From the NCBI GenBank assembly GCA_030635415.1, contig DAOVYW010000109.1, forward strand, positions 1 to 7,964: 7,964 nucleotides of DNA. The letters are read 5' to 3'. A program made the translations under genes and the position numbers. The notes under the pieces were generated by a model that was given only the letters and a program-made list of their open reading frames with translations, had not been told where the DNA came from and ran no database searches. Positions 1-6,505 of this stretch are shown piece after piece (position 1 is the first letter of the stretch; every line of letters starts with the position of its first letter). The DNA comes from Candidatus Firestoneibacteriota bacterium (GTDB lineage Bacteria > Oederibacteriota > JAAXVQ01 > JAUVAV01).

Positions 1-198
1 ATGTAAAAATTGAACCGGATATGGATCATGCCGGGCCGCCAGCATCATAGCAGTACCATCCGTTGAGCCGTCATCCACCACAATAACTTCCATCTCGCCC
101 GGCGAAATACGCAAGGCCTTGAGCGAATCTAAAAGCTGTTCCAGCAAGGCTCTGCGATTATAAGTCGGAACTATTACTGACAAGCGAAGATCAGGCAT
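1..198 (-). CDS. Glycosyltransferase family 2, N-terminal fragment (cut by the left edge)
   Basis: The 66 visible codons are the N-terminus of a GT-A fold, family 2 glycosyltransferase; the rest lies beyond the left edge. The opening strand LSVIVPTYNR (residues 6-15) and the nucleotide-binding motif VDDGSTDGT (41-49) are the standard GT2 signature, where the aspartates contact the nucleotide sugar. Such enzymes add a sugar to a lipid-linked acceptor at the cytosolic face of the membrane. The donor and acceptor cannot be told because the DxD and acceptor regions are missing. The ATG at 196-198 lies inside the end of the flippase gene (8-bp overlap) and has an AGAGG Shine-Dalgarno five bases upstream. 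Start and coupling to the flippase are therefore well supported, and this should be the fifth gene of the left operon. Family assignment is secure; function is inferred. Confidence 0.88.
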   Translation of the reverse strand, partial: MPDLRLSVIVPTYNRRALLEQLLDSLKALRISPGEMEVIVVDDGSTDGTAMMLAARHDPYPVQFLH

Positions 199-1630
199 CC
201 GCACCTCTCTTTACGGCCCGGCGTAGAAGATTAATATCTTCCGGCTGAATCGCCCTCATCAACCAGACCGCTGCCAGGTAAACAATTATTCCGGTTGATA
301 CTGCAATTAAAGGATGCATACTGCGCAGGAACCAGACCGGCACGAGCATAATACCGGTCGCCGCGATTACCCTAACCAGGGGAACAAGCATGGGAAGCGG
401 AAATAAGCAGCGGCTTACCGCCAGGAAGTAAGCCGCTAATAGAAAAATTTCGGTTAGCACGGCTGAAACGGCCGCGCCTAGATAACCGAACTTGGGAATG
501 AGAAAAAGATTTGCTCCCACGCTCACGATTACGGCTATTCCGGATACCAAAGCATTCACTTTCTGACGCTCACTGCAAATCAAAATATAGGAAAGTGGAT
601 AATTAAGGAAAATAAAACACATGGCAATTGAAAGCCAGGCCAAGGCATACCCGGAAGCGGCATAAGCCGGACCAAAAATCAAAATCATCAGAGGCCGGGC
701 CAGAACAACCATACCGCCTGCCAAAGGAATACCTAATATCATGAGAATCCGTATGACTTTCACCGACGCTTCGGCCAGTTTCCGCCGGTCTTCCAGGAAA
801 AGTTTTGAAAACCCTGGAAAAGCCGCTATAACCAAAATTGCCGGAATTACCATAAACACCTCAACACACTTATGTGCGGCTCCGTACCAGCCGAGTTCCT
901 CGGCCGGCCGGAGTTTCGAAAGAATTGTCATATCAATGCGGAAATACAGGCTTACAAACAGGGTAGTCAGAGTCAAGGGCAAGGCCTGGCGCCAGATATA
1001 TTTAAGAAAGCCGAAATCAGGTTTCCAGCTCCCTTTAATAAATCCGGCGTGAATGAGTATTCCCAGCGCTATGGCCAGGCCGCACCCGCCTGCTGCCACA
1101 TAGGCCCCGGCCACGCCGTACAAGCCCCAGCCCAGGCCCAAGGCCAGCAGCCCAAATCCCAGTAAGGCCAACTTCTGAAAAACCATTACCGCGGCCTCAA
1201 ACTGCATCTGCTGGCGGGCGTGAAACACGGTATTGCAAAACTCGGTAAAAGAGTTGAGCATTACAAAAGCGGCCAGCCAGTAAGCTGCCCGGCGCATGGC
1301 CGGTTCCGGCGCGACTATGCTCAGTCCCACCAGCACCGCCACGCCAAACAACAGGGCCAAAACGGTTTTTACGATTAAGAAGTTATAAAAAATATGCGGC
1401 AGCCGCGCAGGTTCCCGCGCCGCATCCCGGACCAGGAGAGGGTTTAAACCAAAATCAATCACTACCACGAAAAGCAGGGCGAAAGAATAAGCAAAATTTA
1501 AAACTCCAAAGTCGCTCCCGCCAAGCGATCGTGCCACCAGCACCACAAATGCAAAGGACACCAGACGGATGAAAATTTCTCCCAGCCCTTTAAAAAAGAC
1601 ATTCCGGGCAAAAGTCTGCGCCAGATTCAT
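191..1630 (-). CDS. Wzx-type polysaccharide repeat-unit flippase (MOP superfamily)
   Basis: This is a 479-residue polytopic inner-membrane protein made almost wholly of hydrophobic segments, with a predicted 12-14 helices, the usual size for Wzx/RfbX-type flippases of the MOP superfamily. These proteins move undecaprenyl-diphosphate-linked repeat units from the cytosolic to the periplasmic leaflet. Typical features are the N-terminal NVFFKGLGEIFIRLVSF, then ARSLGGSDFGVLNFAYSF (about 33-50), DFGLNPLLVRDAAR (59-72), and a second half with RIDMTILSKL (231-240) and GWYGAAHK (247-254). An in-frame reading extends to 1726, but the ATG at 1630 is preferred. It gives the family-like N-terminus and overlaps the TGA of the preceding GT2 as ATGA, while the extra 32 residues would lie wholly inside the GT2 gene. 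No clear Shine-Dalgarno precedes it, so translation is probably coupled. Substrate is unknown. MurJ is less likely given the polysaccharide context. Confidence 0.9.
   Translation of the reverse strand: MNLAQTFARNVFFKGLGEIFIRLVSFAFVVLVARSLGGSDFGVLNFAYSFALLFVVVIDFGLNPLLVRDAAREPARLPHIFYNFLIVKTVLALLFGVAVLVGLSIVAPEPAMRRAAYWLAAFVMLNSFTEFCNTVFHARQQMQFEAAVMVFQKLALLGFGLLALGLGWGLYGVAGAYVAAGGCGLAIALGILIHAGFIKGSWKPDFGFLKYIWRQALPLTLTTLFVSLYFRIDMTILSKLRPAEELGWYGAAHKCVEVFMVIPAILVIAAFPGFSKLFLEDRRKLAEASVKVIRILMILGIPLAGGMVVLARPLMILIFGPAYAASGYALAWLSIAMCFIFLNYPLSYILICSERQKVNALVSGIAVIVSVGANLFLIPKFGYLGAAVSAVLTEIFLLAAYFLAVSRCLFPLPMLVPLVRVIAATGIMLVPVWFLRSMHPLIAVSTGIIVYLAAVWLMRAIQPEDINLLRRAVKRGADA
202..209 (-). promoter_or_regulatory. 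Ribosome binding site of the left-edge GT2
   Basis: On the minus strand GAGAGGTG lies just upstream of the ATG at 198, with AGAGG spaced five bases from it. It sits inside the last codons of the flippase gene. It fixes the start of the truncated GT2 despite the 8-bp gene overlap. Confidence 0.6.
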
Positions 1631-2352
1631 GGGACGCGATGCCGCATGCGAATCCGGAAAAGATCGATTAACATTCGCCAAGCGTCCCGTAAGGGTGACA
1701 CTTTGGATCCCCGGGCATGGTGCCATTCCACCGGAATCTCGGCGATGCGCCCCCCGGATTTCCGGATGAGGTAAAGCGCCTCTACGTCAAATCCAAAACC
1801 GGTTATGGTCAGCTTTTGAAAAACCGACTGGGCGATGGGACGCCTAAAAAGTTTGAACCCGCATTGGGTATCATATATGCCCGGCAGAGTTATTACCCGC
1901 ACCAACAGGTTGAATATCTTTCCCATTAGTTCCCGGTAAAAAGGTTGGCGGGTTGGCACCCGGGACCCGGATATGCCCCGGGAGGCAATAGCCGCGTCAG
2001 CCCCTGCTTGCACCGCTTTTTCAAGCTGAGCCAGCTCCTGAATAGGCGTGGAAAGATCCGCGTCGGAAAACAGAATCAGGTCTCCTTGGGCCGCAGCTAT
2101 GCCTTGCCGGACCGCAGCGCCTTTGCCGAGATTGCGATGGTTTTTAAGCACCCGCATATTTCCGGCTCTGGGCACAAAACCGCGCGCAATTTCCACTGTG
2201 CGGTCACTACTGCCGTCATCCACAATAATTATTTCATATTGCCGATGCCGGCCTTTTAAATATGCATCTATAGCCCGCAGGGTTTTCAGAAGACGCGGCG
2301 CTTCATTGTAAGCTGGAATTACGATGGATACTTTCGGCGGACCGGCAGACAT
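1627..2352 (-). CDS. GT2 glycosyltransferase, ALG5/dolichyl-phosphate glucosyltransferase-like
   Basis: This 241-residue, apparently soluble or membrane-associated GT-A enzyme has IVIPAYNE (10-17), VDDGSSD (44-50), the metal-binding DADLSTP (97-103), DTQCGFKLF (161-169) and GFGFDVEALYL (185-195). The DADLSTP plus DTQCGFKLF combination is characteristic of polyprenyl/dolichyl-phosphate glucose or mannose synthases of the ALG5/DPM branch. These transfer a hexose from a nucleotide sugar to polyprenyl phosphate. The C-terminal membrane helices seen in GtrB-like relatives are absent; the protein ends in a basic stretch (RIRMRHRVP). The ATG at 2352 has GGAGG six bases upstream and lies 2 bp after the polymerase/ligase stop; the TGA overlaps the flippase start. 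Family is confident. Sugar and lipid specificity are inferred, and direct transfer to the repeat unit remains possible. Confidence 0.9.
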   Translation of the reverse strand: MSAGPPKVSIVIPAYNEAPRLLKTLRAIDAYLKGRHRQYEIIIVDDGSSDRTVEIARGFVPRAGNMRVLKNHRNLGKGAAVRQGIAAAQGDLILFSDADLSTPIQELAQLEKAVQAGADAAIASRGISGSRVPTRQPFYRELMGKIFNLLVRVITLPGIYDTQCGFKLFRRPIAQSVFQKLTITGFGFDVEALYLIRKSGGRIAEIPVEWHHARGSKVSPLRDAWRMLIDLFRIRMRHRVP

Positions 2353-2354
2353 GC

Positions 2355-3689
2355 TTATCCTCCCACCGGGGAATTACACCGGCCGGTTGGGACCAATTTC
2401 CAACGGGCTATGGCCAATCCCATACCTATGATTATCCCGAAATGAATACCGCGGGCAAATATCGTTAAAACATCGAAATTATTATGAATCAGGAAAGCTA
2501 TGCTTCCGGCTATCAGACCGGAAAGTACCTGCCGGGGATATCCACGCGGCAATCGAAAAAAACCCTTAATCATGGTGGTAAGATAATATGCTATTAAAAG
2601 AAGGAAGCTGAACAGCCCCAGTAATCCGGTCTCTATAAGGATCTGAAGATACAGATTATGAATATGCTTATCCATGGCCTGCCAGGCATAATAATCCTCA
2701 TTAAAGTACTTCCGGATATTCCGTTCGTATTCTCCGGCCCCGAATCCAATCAGAGGATGCTGTTGAAACATTTTCACGGCAGTGATAAAGCAAACCTTGC
2801 GAAAACTCACGGAATCTTCCTGTCCCGGATGCCCCAGCGAGGTTACCCGTTTTAGCACGGCCTGGCGGGCTTTTTCCAGGGGGCCCTGATTAAGCAAGAA
2901 AACCGTAACGCTGATAGCGATTAGCAGAACACCGATCCAGAGAAGCTTTTTTGGAACATTCATATATATCAGAACCAACCCAACTAGAAAAACTGCCAGC
3001 CAGGCGGCTCGGGTAAAGGTAAAAATCAGGGCTGTGATCATTATTACCGCGGCCAAACCCAGGATAAACCGCTCCCAGTATTGGCGGGCTTCCACAAACT
3101 GAATAAAAGCCAGGGGAATAACCAGAATAATATATCCGGCGAATTGATTGGGATGGCCGAAAGTACTGTAGGCCCGCATAGTAGTTCCTGAATAAAGGGT
3201 TAAAAGCTCCAGACCGGAATTCATGGCTGAATCCGGACCGGCCAGGGTCTGAATAATACCTAAAATCGAGACCAAAGCTCCCGTAATTATCAGAACTAGA
3301 ATAGCAACCCTGACTTCGCGCTCCGAGCGCAAAGCATTAGCCGCATACCAGGCCAGAATAATTAACTGGAGCCAGCGCAGGCTCTGCTTGCATACTGAAC
3401 TTATTTCATAGGCATTCAGGGCTGATAGCAATAATGCTATTATAAAGGGGGCCGCTAAAAATAATTCCGACCGGGAAATCGGCGATCCGGCTTTTCTTCG
3501 CAGAATATGCAGGAGCCATCCTGTGAAAATACCGGCTAAAATAAATTCATTGGTATGGATAGTAATTCCCAGTTCTATGGGAATATCCATGGGATTAATC
3601 AGTGCTATAACCACAAGACCGTACCAGGGTTTATAAAAAGTAATAATCCCGGCAGCCAGGACCAGGGCTAAGATGAAGAGCAACAGCAC
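2355..3689 (-). CDS. O-antigen ligase/polymerase family membrane protein (Wzy/WaaL type)
   Basis: This 444-residue polytopic membrane protein has the Wzy_C (O-antigen ligase/polymerase) layout: about ten to twelve hydrophobic helices with a longer extracytoplasmic loop at roughly 270-345. Family motifs include STFGHPNQFAGY (175-186), FTRAAW (225-230), HPLIGFGAGEY (311-321) and HIHNLYLQILIETGLLGLF (342-360), the latter with the conserved His-Asn and Glu-x-Gly. These enzymes act on the periplasmic face, either polymerising lipid-linked repeat units (Wzy) or transferring the chain to lipid A core or another acceptor (WaaL). Sequence does not separate the two; Wzy is favoured because the initiating transferase and flippase genes are adjacent. 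The start is GTG at 3689, one base after the phosphotransferase stop, with AAGGGAG nine bases upstream. The C-terminal tail (KLVPTGRCNSPVGG) is short and polar. Confidence 0.9.
   Translation of the reverse strand: MLLLFILALVLAAGIITFYKPWYGLVVIALINPMDIPIELGITIHTNEFILAGIFTGWLLHILRRKAGSPISRSELFLAAPFIIALLLSALNAYEISSVCKQSLRWLQLIILAWYAANALRSEREVRVAILVLIITGALVSILGIIQTLAGPDSAMNSGLELLTLYSGTTMRAYSTFGHPNQFAGYIILVIPLAFIQFVEARQYWERFILGLAAVIMITALIFTFTRAAWLAVFLVGLVLIYMNVPKKLLWIGVLLIAISVTVFLLNQGPLEKARQAVLKRVTSLGHPGQEDSVSFRKVCFITAVKMFQQHPLIGFGAGEYERNIRKYFNEDYYAWQAMDKHIHNLYLQILIETGLLGLFSFLLLIAYYLTTMIKGFFRLPRGYPRQVLSGLIAGSIAFLIHNNFDVLTIFARGIHFGIIIGMGLAIARWKLVPTGRCNSPVGG
2357..2364 (-). promoter_or_regulatory. 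Ribosome binding site of the ALG5-like GT2
   Basis: The minus-strand sequence GGGAGGAT contains a strong GGAGG six bases before the ATG at 2352. It overlaps the TAA stop of the preceding gene (2355-2357), so termination and re-initiation occur in the same place. Confidence 0.65.
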
Positions 3690-3690
3690 C

Positions 3691-5067
3691 TTAATACGCT
3701 CCCTTGCCGAAAAGTACGGTAGGAATGGTTCTCAGAAGAATAACCAAATCAAGGAGCAGCGACTGATTTTTCATATAATATAAATCATATTTTATATTTT
3801 CTTCCAAGGGTTTATTGGTTCTTCCGGAGACCTGCCATAATCCGGTCAAGCCCGGCAGGACTAACAGCCGGCAGCGGTAAATGGGCTTATATTTTTCGAC
3901 TATGAACGGCATTTCCGGCCTGGGACCCACCAGACTCATATTACCTTTAATAACATTGATTAATTGGGGCAATTCATCCAGACTGGTGCGACGCAGAAAA
4001 GCGCCGACCTTGGTAATGCGCGGATCGCCTTTTCTATGCGGAGTCTTGGCATATTTAGGCGTATCCATCCCCATAGAGCGGAACTTGTATATAAAAAACC
4101 TGCGGCCATGATACCCTACTCTTTCCTGACGAAAAAAAACCGGACCCTGGGAATCAAACTTTATAGCCAGTATAATCAGAAGCCAGAGCGGAGAAGTGAT
4201 AAGCATAATGCTCAGCGAGACCACTTCGTCAATAAATCTCTTCAATACTTTATAACCACCGCTGGTCTGACCCTCATCCAGACTATTCATGAGTCCTTCC
4301 AGTCCTTCGCCCGAAGGTGCCTTAAAACCGGCCAGATCAAAAGCTTCCGTGACATTTCGGTGTGGTATCCGGTATTCATTAAATAATTCATGCACTTCCA
4401 GAATGTGGTGGTAATTCTTGACCGTATCCGAAATAATCACGCTGTCGATTTGTCCACACCGGTAGCGCGATAATATTTCGTGATCGATTTTTTTTCGCAA
4501 GTTATCCGAGCGCGGAGAAACATCCCGCGGCAATATCACCTTGACCGCCACATAATATCCCAACTGAGGATATTGCTTAAGCAGATGCCCAACCGCCCGG
4601 ACTTTTTTATCAGATCCCACGACGGCAACCCTCAGCCGGTTCCAGCCGCGCGCCCGCACCTGCTTGAGAATACTATAGTAACCAAATCTTGCAATAACCA
4701 GAAATATCAGCGCTATTCCCCAAGAAAGAAAAACCAGTACCCGCGATCTCTCATATAGTTTAAGAAAAAATGTCAATGCCAGTGCTATTAGAAAAGCATA
4801 AGTAAGCGCTTTAATAATATTGGCATACTCCTCAATCATGGAAAGATCTCGGATATCGCGATAAAGCCCCTGCTTATAAAACATCAGCACAATAATGCCG
4901 ATCAGCGCCATGAGCGGCAATACATATTCATTGATAGGCTGAACCTGAACAAATATTTCGAACCGGGTTCTGAGATGGTAAGCCGTTAGAAACGCACCTA
5001 GTAATGCGCCTATATCACAAAGCAATAAAATCATGGCATTAATTATCCGTTTGGAAAGATTGAACAT
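3691..5067 (-). CDS. Polyprenyl-phosphate sugar phosphotransferase (WcaJ/WbaP-type initiating enzyme)
   Basis: At 458 residues this matches the usual length of bitopic/polytopic phosphoglycosyltransferases that start repeat-unit assembly by moving a sugar-1-phosphate (glucose, galactose or a derivative) from a UDP-sugar to undecaprenyl phosphate. The N-terminal third has four hydrophobic segments (about 12-30, 47-64, 86-103, 108-126). A Rossmann-like region follows, starting RVAVVGSDKK (146-155). The catalytic domain (about 273-458) begins LKRFID and has a Pro-containing membrane helix (281-302), FRQERVG (312-318), YKFRSM (327-332), the catalytic Asp364-Glu365 in TSLDELPQL, LVGPRPE (379-385) and PGLTGLWQVSGR (405-416). 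All key residues are present. The ATG at 5067 has AAGGA eight bases upstream and follows a 220-bp gap, so it is probably the first gene of the left operon. The exact sugar is not predictable. Confidence 0.95.
   Translation of the reverse strand: MFNLSKRIINAMILLLCDIGALLGAFLTAYHLRTRFEIFVQVQPINEYVLPLMALIGIIVLMFYKQGLYRDIRDLSMIEEYANIIKALTYAFLIALALTFFLKLYERSRVLVFLSWGIALIFLVIARFGYYSILKQVRARGWNRLRVAVVGSDKKVRAVGHLLKQYPQLGYYVAVKVILPRDVSPRSDNLRKKIDHEILSRYRCGQIDSVIISDTVKNYHHILEVHELFNEYRIPHRNVTEAFDLAGFKAPSGEGLEGLMNSLDEGQTSGGYKVLKRFIDEVVSLSIMLITSPLWLLIILAIKFDSQGPVFFRQERVGYHGRRFFIYKFRSMGMDTPKYAKTPHRKGDPRITKVGAFLRRTSLDELPQLINVIKGNMSLVGPRPEMPFIVEKYKPIYRCRLLVLPGLTGLWQVSGRTNKPLEENIKYDLYYMKNQSLLLDLVILLRTIPTVLFGKGAY
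3699..3705 (-). promoter_or_regulatory. Ribosome binding site supporting the GTG start of the polymerase/ligase
   Basis: The minus-strand AAGGGAG lies within the last codons of the phosphotransferase gene and ends nine bases before the GTG at 3689. It supports this non-ATG start and translational coupling of the two genes. Confidence 0.55.
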
Positions 5068-5075
5068 AAGCTTGA

Positions 5076-5080
5076 TCCTT
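5076..5080 (-). promoter_or_regulatory. Ribosome binding site of the phosphotransferase
   Basis: The minus-strand AAGGA lies eight bases before the ATG at 5067 and supports that start. I looked for a -35/-10 pair between 5081 and 5150 on this strand and saw none convincing, although the region is AT-rich. Confidence 0.5.
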
Positions 5081-5147
5081 TTTTAGTTAAATTGCTGAAT
5101 AGTTTATTTCATTTCTTAATTAGTAGCGGAAAGGCTGTTTTCTAAAA

Positions 5148-5252
5148 GAGTTGTCATACCCGAATGATTTTATCGGGTATCCAGTGACTTTTAAACCTTT
5201 AAAATCAACGCCGCTGGATTCCCGCTAAAGGCATGCGGGAATGACACAACTC
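5148..5252. repeat. Nested palindromic repeat (REPIN/MITE-like, about 105 bp)
   Basis: The outer arms start GAGTTGTCAT at the left and end ATGACACAACTC at the right; they are complementary except for a two-base insertion and scattered mismatches. Each arm folds by itself. Left: ATACCCGA (5156-5163) pairs with TCGGGTAT (5173-5180) around 9 nt. Right: ATTCCCGC (5218-5225) pairs with GCGGGAAT (5235-5242), also around 9 nt. The inner edges are TATCCAG (5178-5184) and CTGGATT (5214-5220), and the centre holds TTTTAAA-CC-TTTAAAA (5189-5204). There is no open reading frame. This is the architecture of paired inverted REP-type sequences or a small non-autonomous element. The ATTCCC...GGGAAT hairpin also recalls neisserial dRS3 repeats, but here the spacing is longer. 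In RNA it could act as a terminator, attenuator or mRNA stabiliser between the two blocks. Structure is seen directly; mobility is inferred. Confidence 0.75.
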
Positions 5253-5259
5253 CAGTAAT

Positions 5260-5290
5260 AAAAAAAAATAGTTTTCCGCAACAGTAACTA
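5260..5290 (-). terminator. Weak intrinsic terminator candidate after the GT4 gene
   Basis: On the minus strand TAGTT (5290-5286, beginning with the GT4 stop codon) can pair with AACTA (5273-5269), directly followed by nine T residues (5268-5260). The stem is only five pairs with one G-C, and the loop is 12 nt, so it is weak by itself. The T-tract immediately after a stem, between two blocks on the same strand, makes it worth recording. The GC-rich hairpins of the adjacent repeat lie downstream and could contribute. Confidence 0.3.
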
Positions 5291-6469
5291 ATTACGCCGG
5301 ACTCCTGCCACAATCTTTTCATAGAATTTTTCCAACCCAACGGCTAAATATTCCCATGAGTACCTCTGCTCCGCCACCGCTCTGGCCGCCTGCCCCATTT
5401 TCCTACAGGTTTCCGGATCTTGCAATAATTTCCAAGCAGCCTCCGCAAAATCTTCAATGGTATCACAAGCCAGCCGGCCGATCGGTTCCTGGTTAAATAA
5501 ATGCGCCATTTCTCCCACCGGTGAAGACACAATCGGACGTCCCATGGCCATGTAATCGCCTACTTTATTAGGCCAGCGGCCAATATTGGCCTGCTTACGC
5601 GCATATGGCAGCAGAAAAATATCGGCACAGCCCATATAATCAGGGATCTTCTCATAAGGAACAATCCCGTATTCTATTATTCCCGATTCGGATCCTTCCT
5701 CACGGGCAATTCGCCGGGTTAAGGGAGAAGGTTTCCCTACTAAAAGTAAGCGAATGTTTTTATCCCTCCGGTATAAGCGTCCGAAGGCCCGCAAAACCAG
5801 TTCAAGGTCATAATGGACAAATCCCATAAAGGCCATAATTTTCACACCGGCCGGAATACCCAGAGCTTGGCGGGTTTTATTTCTGTCACGCGGTGTAAAA
5901 TTCTCTACGTCAGCGCCACCGGTTATTTTCTTAATAGTTTCCGGTCTCACACCCAAAGAAACCGCTCTTTCCTGCAAGGCGGAAGAAATAACCGTGGTTC
6001 CATCCGCCTCGGTCCGAAAATGTTCCTCATACCAGGTTTCTATGGCGCCCAATAATATTTTAATCAACGGGTTGGAGCGTTCCTCAATGGCTCCGCCCCG
6101 GCCCCACCAATCCGCCCAATCCATAACCAAGGGAACGCCGCTATGTTTGATTGCCAGGGCCGGATGGATTACTATTGGCCGGGAATCAAAAGCATGTACC
6201 AAATCATAATTTTCGTTGCGAACTCTTTTCCAGCGATGCCATAAGTCCCATGGATCCCATCCGGAACGCCCGATTCCCCAGAATAAATCCGGAAACTGCA
6301 CCACTTGCACGCCTTGCAGGTTGATTTGCTCAATTCCCCAACGCCGTGTGGGATGAATCGTATAAATTGTCACTTGATGTCCACGTCTCACTAAATACCG
6401 CCCCAGATGATAGCAGCGGTAAAAAGTGGAACGCCAGATAACATTATGGTTTAAAAATAAAATTCTCAC
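5288..6469 (-). CDS. Glycosyltransferase family 4 (GT-B fold)
   Basis: This 393-residue cytosolic, probably membrane-associated retaining glycosyltransferase has two Rossmann domains. The N-terminal acceptor domain opens MRILFLNHN and has STFYRCYHLGRYLVRRGHQVT (14-34) and MDWADWWGRGG (116-126). The C-terminal donor domain has GGADVENF (184-191), FMGFVHY (214-220), LLLVG (241-245), ADIFLLPY (282-289) and the nucleotide-sugar loop RWPNKVGDYMAMGRPIVSSP (298-317). In that loop Asp305 stands where many GT4 enzymes carry the second Glu of the E-x7-E motif; I know this GDY variant from related sequences, so loss of activity is not implied. The start is GTG at 6469. The nearest Shine-Dalgarno-like AGAGGG is about 13 bases upstream, rather far, but no other start preserves the family N-terminus. 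The gene follows the methyltransferase after 36 bp and probably shares its transcript. Sugar specificity is unknown. Confidence 0.92.
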   Translation of the reverse strand: MRILFLNHNVIWRSTFYRCYHLGRYLVRRGHQVTIYTIHPTRRWGIEQINLQGVQVVQFPDLFWGIGRSGWDPWDLWHRWKRVRNENYDLVHAFDSRPIVIHPALAIKHSGVPLVMDWADWWGRGGAIEERSNPLIKILLGAIETWYEEHFRTEADGTTVISSALQERAVSLGVRPETIKKITGGADVENFTPRDRNKTRQALGIPAGVKIMAFMGFVHYDLELVLRAFGRLYRRDKNIRLLLVGKPSPLTRRIAREEGSESGIIEYGIVPYEKIPDYMGCADIFLLPYARKQANIGRWPNKVGDYMAMGRPIVSSPVGEMAHLFNQEPIGRLACDTIEDFAEAAWKLLQDPETCRKMGQAARAVAEQRYSWEYLAVGLEKFYEKIVAGVRRN

Positions 6470-6505
6470 AGTAAATATTTTACCCTCTTGCCTTTATATC
6501 CGGCC

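Noticed and set aside
741..1165. Overlapping plus-strand open frames opposite the flippase
   Set aside because: They are antisense shadows caused by the codon composition of a membrane protein; there is no ribosome binding site or motif.
1631..1726. N-terminal extension of the flippase by 32 residues
   Set aside because: It lies entirely within the GT2 gene, is not membrane-protein-like, and the ATGA overlap gives a better start at 1630.
3964..4386. Open frame of about 140 codons on the plus strand
   Set aside because: It lies wholly inside the phosphotransferase catalytic region on the opposite strand, has no recognisable motif, and is a shadow of a strongly supported gene.
5081..5150. Sigma-70 promoter for the left operon
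   Set aside because: ATGACA and TAAACT resemble -35 and -10 elements but cannot be paired at 16-18 bp, so no promoter is called.
5148..5252. CRISPR-like or attachment-site interpretation of the repeated arms
   Set aside because: There are only two arms, in inverted orientation, with no regular spacers, no cas genes and no integrase; a REPIN/MITE-like palindrome fits better.
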